A stretch of 19,248 nt of DNA from contig NZ_WJFC01000247.1 of NCBI RefSeq assembly GCF_009725235.1, forward strand, positions 1 through 19,248, in the 5' to 3' direction. The notes under the pieces are model-generated. The model was not told the origin of the DNA and searched no databases. It saw only the letters and a list, made by a program, of their open reading frames with translations. A program made the translations under genes and the position numbers. Shown here in pieces: positions 7,372 to 14,289 of the stretch; within the stretch, counting starts at the first letter, position 1, and the number at the start of each line of letters is the position of its first letter. Source of the DNA: Scytonema sp. UIC 10036 (GTDB lineage Bacteria; Cyanobacteriota; Cyanobacteriia; Cyanobacteriales; Nostocaceae).

Positions 7372-8271
7372 TTAACTTGATACCCTAAAAGCTTTTGGTG
7401 TCAAGCCTACATACTGGCGAAAGAGCCGAGTAAAAGAACTGTGATTAGTTATGCCCACTTCAAAGGCGATTTCAGTAATTGTCAATTCAGTTTTTAACAA
7501 CAACTGCTTTGCTCTATCGATACGGCATTGAGTTAGATATTGATGTGGAGTAACCCCTGTTGATTGCTTGAACAAACGGCAAAAATGATATTGGCTGAGG
7601 TGTAGGACTCCTGCCATCTCTGATAACGGGATATCTTGAGCGAGATGAGCATGAATGTAATCCAATACTTTTCGCAATTGAGATTCTGGTAAACGACCAG
7701 TTCGATTGAAAGGTAGTTGTGGTCGCCAGACTGAATAATGCTTGAGGAGATGAAGAATTAATCCAGTAGCTAAAGATTCTCCAAACATTCGACCCGCGGG
7801 ATACTCTGCCTCTACATCAGCCTTAAGAGCAAGTCCAACCTGCTGAACAAATGGATCGATAAGACCTAACTGAGGAATCAGTTCAATATGCTTCACCTGA
7901 ACTGATTCATTGACTATCTGTTCAAAAAACTTAGGAGAAAAGCCAACAAGGGAAAATTCACCTGCTTGCTGCCAATTAGATGAATACCTTAGCTGAGCAG
8001 GGAGCAAAAGCACCTCACCGGGCTGGCAGTAACAAGTTTGAACCCGACCATCTAACCGATGCTCTGACTGAACTGGATGTCCACTTCCTGTGATGCCAAT
8101 GATGTGCTGCATCCATTGATGTTCTGGGCTTTCATGAGCAGGATGTTGATAGTGATTGAAAAAAACGCCTCTCCATCCGGATTGGTCACTTGAAAAGACA
8201 GGACGATCCGATAACGCGGGATGAGTGCGTTTAGTCAAATCAACTCGTAGTAGCCCATTTATAGAAGTCAT
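7372..8271 (-). CDS. AraC-family transcriptional regulator
   Basis: This 299-aa DNA-binding regulator has the standard two-domain form. The N-terminal half (about 30-180) fits a cupin-like sensor, including the PGEVLLLPAQ strand (84-93). The C-terminal half (about 198-299) is an AraC-type double helix-turn-helix. The first HTH is at about 216-236 (LSEMAGVLHLSQYHFCRLF) and the second at about 265-286 (ITEIAFEVGITNHSSFTRLF), ending in the typical GLTPKAFR. It is divergent from the gene at 8487, with a 215-base shared spacer that contains a promoter and a palindrome. Natural candidate targets are the membrane-protein gene downstream and the divergent gene. The ligand cannot be read from sequence. 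The start has only a weak ribosome site. Confidence 0.92.
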   Translation of the reverse strand: MTSINGLLRVDLTKRTHPALSDRPVFSSDQSGWRGVFFNHYQHPAHESPEHQWMQHIIGITGSGHPVQSEHRLDGRVQTCYCQPGEVLLLPAQLRYSSNWQQAGEFSLVGFSPKFFEQIVNESVQVKHIELIPQLGLIDPFVQQVGLALKADVEAEYPAGRMFGESLATGLILHLLKHYSVWRPQLPFNRTGRLPESQLRKVLDYIHAHLAQDIPLSEMAGVLHLSQYHFCRLFKQSTGVTPHQYLTQCRIDRAKQLLLKTELTITEIAFEVGITNHSSFTRLFRQYVGLTPKAFRVSS

Positions 8272-8405
8272 GCTACGCCGGCAATTGTCACTAGTTTTTA
8301 CAAGTTAGCATAAAGAGCTACATACTAACAGTTTGAGCCAATACCAATTTTCTATCCGGCAGCACGAAATGAGAGAAAAAGACACGCAATAGGGCGGTGA
8401 TGGGT

Positions 8406-8440
8406 TTGACCCTCCACACTGTAACAGAGCTAATCAGTGT
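8406..8440 (+). promoter_or_regulatory. Promoter with overlapping palindrome
   Basis: TTGACC (8406-8411), a 17-base spacer and GCTAAT (8429-8434) form a plausible promoter for the gene at 8487. An inverted repeat, ACACTG (8416-8421) and CAGTGT (8435-8440), sits over the spacer and just after the -10. That is a good place for a repressor or activator such as the neighbouring AraC protein. The binding factor is a guess. Confidence 0.4.
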
Positions 8441-8486
8441 AGACTCTATTGTAATCTTGCTACGGATATAGCTCTGGAGAACAAGA

Positions 8487-9266
8487 ATGATTCTTCTCAA
8501 TGCACCTCAAGTTTTAGCGATCGCTGGAGAGAATGCGGTTCCTATCTCTCAATTACCAAAGGTGTGGCAAGACATTGCTACAGGAGAGACTAGCTTTGGA
8601 CTGACAAGCCGCCAGAGCTATGTTGAGATGGCGCAGTTGTTCCAGTACAAGTTAGAACAGGGTGATGTTGACTTGTTTAACGAACGTCCGGAACTTGCTC
8701 GTCTCAAGTCAGCATTTACTGAGATATTTGGACAATTGGCAAAAGAAACGCTGGAATTTTACGGAGAAGACTTTAAAATTGAGAAATATCCCGATTTTGC
8801 AGAAATAGTTCGTGAATTTGAGTCAAAAGGCTCGGAGTGGGCAAACGAACTCAAGGTTGCTCGGATCGCACAGGAACTGTTTCAAGAGTTTGGTTACGAA
8901 CTTCCTGCAAGCTTTTACCAAGTTCACCTTGCGCCTGTTTATAGAGATACTGTATTTGAAGAACGTGCTCTGAGATTCGATCCTCGCGATCGCGAACACA
9001 AACGCGGGTGGGATGCAGTGCTGCACGCAGGAAAAGTCTTTGCAGTGCAAATGAAAATACAAAGCATCGCTTCCAAATACGGTTTTACCTACCAGCACGG
9101 TTGTGGGTGCGAGTCTCACCTATCTTCCATTGACCAAGCGCGGGGTGCATTTGAGTACGAATTGAATCCTGAAAAACGCCAACGGTGGATTCGCAGTTTT
9201 ATCTGGACAGCATGGTACGAATATGCCTTTTTCCCCATAGTACCCAACACCAGATACTTGGTTTAA
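8487..9266 (+). CDS. Unknown 259-aa protein with an HGCGC motif
   Basis: I do not recognise this family. The 259-aa protein is soluble, has no signal peptide, and is mostly helical with many aromatic and acidic residues. Its most distinct point is HGCGCESH at residues 204-211. Closely spaced His and Cys residues there could bind a metal or form a redox site, though this is only inference. The C-terminus (RWIRSFIWTAWYEYAFFPIVP) is strongly aromatic. A GGAG seven bases upstream supports the ATG at 8487. It is a single-gene unit, with its own promoter at 8406-8440 and a terminator at 9340, and is divergent from the AraC regulator. Confidence 0.75.
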   Translation: MILLNAPQVLAIAGENAVPISQLPKVWQDIATGETSFGLTSRQSYVEMAQLFQYKLEQGDVDLFNERPELARLKSAFTEIFGQLAKETLEFYGEDFKIEKYPDFAEIVREFESKGSEWANELKVARIAQELFQEFGYELPASFYQVHLAPVYRDTVFEERALRFDPRDREHKRGWDAVLHAGKVFAVQMKIQSIASKYGFTYQHGCGCESHLSSIDQARGAFEYELNPEKRQRWIRSFIWTAWYEYAFFPIVPNTRYLV

Positions 9267-9339
9267 TTTGGCTAGACTGAGGAGCAAATGACACCTTAAG
9301 CCAGTGTTCCCTATATTTTAAGGTGGTCTAGATCTACAG

Positions 9340-9366
9340 CCCTCTCCCAAATCGGAGAGGGTTTTT
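9340..9366 (+). terminator. Rho-independent terminator
   Basis: An 8-bp perfect stem CCCTCTCC/GGAGAGGG (9340-9347 with 9354-9361), a six-base loop and five T residues directly after form a classical terminator for the gene ending at 9266. Confidence 0.85.
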
Positions 9367-9424
9367 CTATTCAATTTGAGGGCAAAAAACCCGGTGACCA
9401 AATTATTTTGTGGTTGAGGAGGTG

Positions 9425-10759
9425 TCAAAAACCTGCTAATAACCTAGCCTTTCTCAAAATAAATGTGAGCACCGTCTCTTGTTGGAAAATAATATCTGCT
9501 GTAACTTCCATACCTGGTTGAATGGGATATTGCTGATTTCCTTTCTCTAAATAAAGTTTCTCTGGCTCGATAGTTACTTCATAGAAGGGAGGTACTGAGA
9601 TATTACTATTTCGTTGAGGTGTAATAGTATCGGCAGTGATTGCCCTGACAGCTCCTTTGAGGGTACCGTAATCAGGGTAAGGATAAGTAGAAACCCGCAT
9701 TTGAACGTTCCCCTGTTTGCAATCTGCAACTTGTGAGGCTTTACAAAGTAGGACTTTACTAATATCGTCAGCAGCAACACGGGCTTTAATCGCTAGAGGG
9801 GTGTTGCTGGGTGCAATTTGAGTGATTGCTTGTCCGGGGCGTACAACTTGACCGGAATTCCGCAGTTCTAGTTTAAGAATAGTGCCTCTCTCTGTTGAGC
9901 GAATGATAGTTTTTTCCAAGTCTTTGAGAATTTGTTGAAGTTCTTGATATTCACGACTAATTTGATTTTCAATTTCAATCCGACGCTGAAGCAAGCTTTC
10001 TTTTTCTTTGTTCAATCCAGCAAGAGTAGACTCACCTCTTGCTCTTTGTTGGGCAATATTTTCTTGTGCGATCGCCACTGTAGATATACTGGGATTAAGT
10101 GCAGCTTTGACGCGTTGAAGTTTAGCTTGACTGGCTTTGAAAGATTGTTCTTTCCCCCGGATTTGTAACAGGGAAATCGCCCCTGTTTTCCCTAGCTGTT
10201 GATATCGCTTCATTTCTTCTTTTGCTAACTCCAAACTCGCTAAGGCTTCTTGCACTTCCGCTTCAGCGATAAGTTGTTTGTCTCGATATTCCCGTTGACT
10301 GCGGCTGAATTCTGCTTCCGCAGCTGCGATCGCCCTTTGCATCGCATTTGACTCAGCCTTAATTTGAGTTTGTAGTGCCTTCATCTGGGCATTGATTTGG
10401 GCAAGTTTTAAATGATTTTGCCGAATATTGAGCTTTATACTATTTTTTCGGGTTCGGAGTTGGGAACTGTCGATAGTGGCTATCTCCTGACCTTTGTCAA
10501 CAATCTGATTTTCTTTCACCAAGATAGTGTTTACGACTCCTGATGTTGCTGCTTCCACAATTCGCAGTTCTCCCGCAGGTCGAACACTGGCGGCGGCTCT
10601 CACAGCGATTGGGTATTTAATAATACTGGCAAGTAAGATAGCGACGCCACAACTCCCAATCAAAATCAGTCCTCCGAAGGATACCCAAGGGCTGACTGTT
10701 GGTACGAATTCGTCACTTTTAACTGTACGCAGAAACTCTGGTTTTTTTTCTACGAGCAT
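9425..10759 (-). CDS. HlyD-family periplasmic adaptor of the peptide exporter
   Basis: This 444-aa membrane-fusion protein links an inner-membrane ABC exporter to the outer membrane. It has a short cytoplasmic start (1-23), one membrane helix (about 24-48) and the first half of the lipoyl domain (about 62-98, including GVVNTILVKENQIVDKGQEI). A long coiled coil follows (about 105-290). The second lipoyl half is at about 292-318 (GTILKLELRNSGQVVRPGQA), then a beta-barrel region. It is divergent from the precursor-kinase-HopA1-exporter set across a 600-base spacer. No other exporter is in the window, so it most likely pairs with the C39 ABC protein at 14290. No Shine-Dalgarno site precedes the ATG. 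Confidence 0.93.
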   Translation of the reverse strand: MLVEKKPEFLRTVKSDEFVPTVSPWVSFGGLILIGSCGVAILLASIIKYPIAVRAAASVRPAGELRIVEAATSGVVNTILVKENQIVDKGQEIATIDSSQLRTRKNSIKLNIRQNHLKLAQINAQMKALQTQIKAESNAMQRAIAAAEAEFSRSQREYRDKQLIAEAEVQEALASLELAKEEMKRYQQLGKTGAISLLQIRGKEQSFKASQAKLQRVKAALNPSISTVAIAQENIAQQRARGESTLAGLNKEKESLLQRRIEIENQISREYQELQQILKDLEKTIIRSTERGTILKLELRNSGQVVRPGQAITQIAPSNTPLAIKARVAADDISKVLLCKASQVADCKQGNVQMRVSTYPYPDYGTLKGAVRAITADTITPQRNSNISVPPFYEVTIEPEKLYLEKGNQQYPIQPGMEVTADIIFQQETVLTFILRKARLLAGF

Positions 10760-11296
10760 AATTAATTAATGTAAAAAACAATTGCTAAATTTGACTAAAA
10801 AGAGTTGGGCTGTAGTTGTAGAGTTTACCCAAACTTTTGCTTTAGTAAAGTTTATCTTAAAAATTCACTATTTTATTTAGAGAATTATAACACTGAAACA
10901 ACAGTGTTAAATGTAACAGAAAAAGAATCTACTTAACTTTTTAATGAGTAATTTTATTTACACTTAATACTTGGGTGCTCCATTGTAATAACTAACTCCT
11001 TTTTTCCACAGAGAGGGTTTAACTATAACTGCTTGGTTACTGTCACACATTTTTTTAAGTATTATTTACTACGCGAACCAAAATATTAAGTATTTTTACA
11101 ATAAAAGACCTGCAAAAATGGTAACTTTAGCAAAATTTTTCGTGAAAAACGCCAAAATTACCAGAAGAGAGGCAGAAGGCATAACTGCGATAAGGAGAAC
11201 GTAAAAAATACAACAAGATAAGTCCTCTGAGGCATCTGTCTAGGTGAAGATTTTTACGTATAATTTTTATGTTATCAGTTAATACTAGATTTACTG

Positions 11297-11316
11297 AACG
11301 TTAAACTAACGTTAAA
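11297..11316. promoter_or_regulatory. Direct repeat AACGTTAAA with 11-base period
   Basis: AACGTTAAA occurs at 11297-11305 and again at 11308-11316, one helical turn apart and about 45 bases before the precursor ATG. On the other strand the units read TTTAACGT-N3-TTTAACGT. This resembles the 8+3 layout of cyanobacterial Pho boxes, though not their full consensus. It is a plausible operator for the peptide gene; the regulator is unknown. Confidence 0.35.
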
Positions 11317-11348
11317 AGTAAGCTACTTTAGAGTACTGTATTCATACT

Positions 11349-11353
11349 GGAGG
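11349..11353 (+). promoter_or_regulatory. Strong Shine-Dalgarno site of the precursor gene
   Basis: GGAGG with a six-base spacer to the ATG at 11360 is the best ribosome site in this locus; the kinase and HopA1 genes have no clear site. It supports the small ORF as a real, highly translated gene. Confidence 0.85.
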
Positions 11354-11359
11354 CGTAAA

Positions 11360-11521
11360 ATGGGTGCATTAAACCTGTTTTCAGTTGCTGAAAATTTCCT
11401 TACAGATTTATCAGCAGAAGACGAATCCACCATAACTGGTGGTGGCAAACGTGGCAAATATAACTCGTCCAAGAGTCGGAGTAAGAGTAAGAGCAAGAGT
11501 GGCAGCAAGAGTAAGAGTTAA
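11360..11521 (+). CDS. RiPP precursor with double-glycine leader and Ser/Lys core
   Basis: A 53-aa peptide gene. The leader (1-28) has a hydrophobic start (ALNLFSVAENFL) and the acidic stretch DLSAEDESTIT ahead of a Gly run at 27-29. This is the usual form of leaders cut by C39 exporters. Cleavage after Gly28 would leave a 25-aa core, GKRGKYNSSKS and onward. From residue 29 to 53 there are ten Ser, eight Lys, two Arg, one Tyr, one Asn and three Gly, but no Cys, Thr, Asp or Glu. Residues 36-53 are near-strict Ser-basic alternation, encoded by AAGAGT-type hexamers. The following genes encode a kinase, a HopA1 protein and a C39 exporter, so Ser residues are the likely modification sites. In the +1 frame the repeat continues past the stop for 13 codons with one Cys. 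The strong ribosome site supports the start. Confidence 0.85.
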   Translation: MGALNLFSVAENFLTDLSAEDESTITGGGKRGKYNSSKSRSKSKSKSGSKSKS

Positions 11522-11831
11522 GAGTAAAAGCAACAGCTATGGTTGTGAGTACCATTGGTAACCTTATTCTGTTGAATTTTTTCTGAATTTGTCCAAATTT
11601 GACGAATCATAACAGCTATAGCTAAAAGCTTTTCAAAGCCTTTTTCAAAGGTTCTAACCGTTGTTGATTGATTAAAAGTAGGGTTTTTATCACCATTGAT
11701 ACAATCATCCAATGGTTATAAAAACTCTACTCTTCTTGTATTGCCATCAATCTGGCAGAGCAAAGCTTTAACGCAAAGGTTAAGAAAAATCTGTAAATAA
11801 AGTTAATAAGATTGATAACGAACGATCGACC
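11522..11831. other. Spacer between precursor and kinase genes
   Basis: About 310 bases without a confident gene. The first 40 bases continue the precursor reading in the +1 frame (11520-11561). A 64-codon frame on the minus strand (11712-11518) has no ribosome site and overlaps the precursor's end, so it is not called. I see no strong terminator, only a weak ATGGT/ACCAT stem near 11538-11555, so some read-through from the precursor into the kinase gene is possible. Confidence 0.5.
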
Positions 11832-13007
11832 ATGACATTTTTCTTAAGTTCTCATAATGTTTTTAATTATTTAATTGAACACGGGCTATGCAATCAAAAA
11901 GAGCAAACTATCAGCAAGATTGAATCAAAAAGCTCGAAAAATTTCAATTTATTAGTCACTTTTCCAAATAATCGTCATTTATTAATCAAGCAAGAGCGTT
12001 ATAACAAAGAAGGAAAGACCAAGAATGAGTTTGTAAAAGAATGGAGATTTCATAAATGGTTGTTAGCTTTTCCAGAAGTAGCAGACATTAAAGAGTTGAT
12101 ATCCGAGGTAATCCATTTCGATCCAAGTCGTTTTATCATAATTTTTAACTACTTGGATAACTATTGCGATTTAGAGGATTTTTACAATCAAGAACAGAAT
12201 TTGCCGACATCTATTGCCAGTGAAATTGGAAAAGCGATCGCGACAGTTCATAGCAAGACTTTTGAAAGCAATGTTTATAAATTTTTTTTCTTGTCTGACA
12301 GTCAAGAACTAGAGAAAACGCCAAATTTTTTACATGGTCTAGAAAAGCTTAAACCAGAAATTTTTGCTCGGGTTACATCTGATAATTTCAAGTTTTTTAA
12401 ACTATATCAGCGTTATGAAAGTTTTGGGGAAGCGATCGCAAAACTAAAAAACACTTATCAGCGGCGCTGTTTAATCCACAATGACTTAAAACTGAACAAT
12501 ATTTTACTGAACAATCAATGGCAGCGATCGCTTTCCAATACAGATGCATCAGCCAACAGTATCATACGAATCATTGATTGGGAAAGATGTACTTGGGGCG
12601 ATCCTGCATTTGATTTAGGAAGAATTATTGCCAGCTATCTAAATATATGGCTCAGTAGCTTAATTGTAAGTACAGATATTGATTTAGCAATAGCTTTGCA
12701 ACTAGCCACCACTCCATTAGAGAAGATCCAACCAAGTATTAATGCACTTATACAAGGTTATTTTCAGAAATTTCCTGAAATCATAGATACTTACCCAAAT
12801 TTTTTGCTAAAAGTCATGCAATTCACTGGTATGGCATTGTTAGAAAAAATCCAAATCAGGATTCGCTATCACGAACCCTTTGGCAACAGAGGAGTTTGTA
12901 TGCTTCAGGTTGCCAAGACACTATTGTGCGAACCGGAGCGATCGTTACCGATTATCTTTGGGACGACAGCATCTGAACTAAGCGATCTTCGTCCTATAAG
13001 CGCTTAA
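11832..13007 (+). CDS. APH/choline-kinase-like phosphotransferase, likely peptide Ser kinase
   Basis: This 391-aa protein has the aminoglycoside-phosphotransferase fold. The candidate ATP-binding Lys53 is in HLLIKQE, and helix-C Glu66 or Glu70 follows. The catalytic loop LIHNDLKLNNILL (214-226) has His216, Asp218 and Asn223. The metal-binding IIDWE (247-251) is followed by WGDPAFDLG (255-263), as in APH and choline kinases. In class V lanthipeptide pathways an APH-like kinase (LxmK of lexapeptide) phosphorylates Ser/Thr of the precursor. Adjacency to the Ser-rich precursor and a HopA1 gene supports the same job here, but small-molecule kinase activity cannot be excluded from sequence. Motifs are intact, so it should be active. 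It has no clear Shine-Dalgarno site. Confidence 0.85.
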   Translation: MTFFLSSHNVFNYLIEHGLCNQKEQTISKIESKSSKNFNLLVTFPNNRHLLIKQERYNKEGKTKNEFVKEWRFHKWLLAFPEVADIKELISEVIHFDPSRFIIIFNYLDNYCDLEDFYNQEQNLPTSIASEIGKAIATVHSKTFESNVYKFFFLSDSQELEKTPNFLHGLEKLKPEIFARVTSDNFKFFKLYQRYESFGEAIAKLKNTYQRRCLIHNDLKLNNILLNNQWQRSLSNTDASANSIIRIIDWERCTWGDPAFDLGRIIASYLNIWLSSLIVSTDIDLAIALQLATTPLEKIQPSINALIQGYFQKFPEIIDTYPNFLLKVMQFTGMALLEKIQIRIRYHEPFGNRGVCMLQVAKTLLCEPERSLPIIFGTTASELSDLRPISA

Positions 13008-13111
13008 GCGCGAAATTTGCAAATGTATAATTCAATGCTGTCAAGTATTGTCACGTGGTAGGCAAGTTAAAGCTATAACAGCAAATTTTTAGACAAAATG
13101 TAACATCGATC

Positions 13112-14224
13112 ATGCAATTACTAGGTGCTCTGCCAAATCAACTGCTAAGTCCTATTTCTGACATTGTTAGCAAGGTTCAAATTCAGGCGAATTTTTGTAT
13201 TAGTCATCCAGACTACAACCCATTAGAGTTGTCAGCAGAAGTAGTCGCTTCCCTGCAACAACTACCGTCGGATATCCAAAATAAGTATCTCAACTTACAA
13301 CTGCGAACTTTTCTCTATGGAATTTATTATAACGGTGACTTAAAAGAGACTCTGGCAATGAGTACCAACTTAGATTCTTTAGAAAGCGAGGAAAATCTAG
13401 AGAACAATACTATCAGGGGACTAAACCGGGATTTTTACGAAGGTTTGCAAAAAAGTAATTGTGGAAAAGGCTACTTCGATCTTGGATGGCGCGTGTTGCG
13501 GCAAGAAAGCGACGATGTGCTGGCTGTACAAAAAGATAACTTGACATTATATGTTGAGGGCGTTAGCGTTGCTTCCCCCCAGGAAACTTGCTATCCGCAA
13601 TTCACCCAACAGCCTGCCACTGTAGGTGACACCGTTGCCGTAAAGATGCCATCCAACCTGCTAGAACAGGAATTTTATGTGGCAGTTGGCGACGCAGGGT
13701 TGATGGACAGTTATGAAGAAGAAGCGACTCAAACTGTAAATATCTATTTTAATTTTAGTTCCGAAGGTGCTCTTGCTGTCATGAAAAGTTTAACGCAGCA
13801 ACTTAACGAAATTAGTATCCCCTTCACCTTTAAGGTTTTATACGATACCGATAAATACTATCGCTACGACTGTGGGGTTCTCCAATTTAAGCGCCACAAC
13901 TACCAAGTAGTTCACCAAGTCCTTCAGAGTATTTATATAGAAAACAAATCCCATTTTCGCGATCGATTGCCCCTATTCACCAAACCTTTGACATTAGGAC
14001 TGAGTTTGGCAGAAGAACCCAATTGCAAATTTGCTACCCAAGAAGATTTTGGCATGAATCGCTGCCGAATCATTGCTGATGCATTACTAGAAGCTTGGCA
14101 CAAAGGTGACAACTCGGAACAAGGGCGGACGCTGTGTATACACAAACACTTCTCAAAGTCGGGTATTGAGTTGCAACATCCTTATCTAAATGCCAACTCT
14201 GAGGACATTTATTTCCCTTTATAA
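13112..14224 (+). CDS. HopA1-family protein, likely phosphoserine lyase partner of the kinase
   Basis: The 370-aa protein resembles the HopA1 family, named after a Pseudomonas type III effector but common in cyanobacterial and actinobacterial peptide loci. Family-like stretches are LQLRTFLYGIYYNG (62-75), VNIYFNFSSEGALAVMKSL (209-227) and KYYRYDCGVLQF (248-259). Others are the RDRLPLFTKPL region (283-293) and FGMNR (313-317). In class V lanthipeptides the HopA1 protein (LxmY) removes phosphate from phospho-Ser/Thr to give dehydroamino acids. I infer the same or a related step here. The assignment is from memory of the family, and I cannot name its catalytic residues with confidence. It lies 104 bases after the kinase and 65 before the exporter. 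No related LanC or third class V protein is present. Confidence 0.85.
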   Translation: MQLLGALPNQLLSPISDIVSKVQIQANFCISHPDYNPLELSAEVVASLQQLPSDIQNKYLNLQLRTFLYGIYYNGDLKETLAMSTNLDSLESEENLENNTIRGLNRDFYEGLQKSNCGKGYFDLGWRVLRQESDDVLAVQKDNLTLYVEGVSVASPQETCYPQFTQQPATVGDTVAVKMPSNLLEQEFYVAVGDAGLMDSYEEEATQTVNIYFNFSSEGALAVMKSLTQQLNEISIPFTFKVLYDTDKYYRYDCGVLQFKRHNYQVVHQVLQSIYIENKSHFRDRLPLFTKPLTLGLSLAEEPNCKFATQEDFGMNRCRIIADALLEAWHKGDNSEQGRTLCIHKHFSKSGIELQHPYLNANSEDIYFPL

Positions 14225-14289
14225 AAAATCAATACCACCCTTTCTTTGTATTCTTTTCTCCCTAAAGAAAGATATAGAGCTAATTTGTC

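Larger units (their letters stand above)
10760..11359. other. Divergent 600-base control region
   Basis: This AT-rich spacer separates hlyD from the precursor gene. A TATAAT at 11259-11264 is a candidate -10 on the plus strand, with only a weak -35. A direct repeat at 11297-11316 is listed separately. A 28-codon frame (11118-11204) lacks a ribosome site and is not called as a gene. The long A/T-rich part (about 10850-11100) holds nothing else that I can name. Confidence 0.5.

Noticed and set aside
11118..11204. 28-codon frame upstream of the precursor, considered as a second precursor
   Set aside because: It has no ribosome site, no Gly-Gly motif and no Ser/Lys core.
11518..11712. 64-codon minus-strand frame, considered as a transposase fragment
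   Set aside because: No ribosome site, overlaps the end of the precursor gene, and I could not tie the sequence to a known transposase family.
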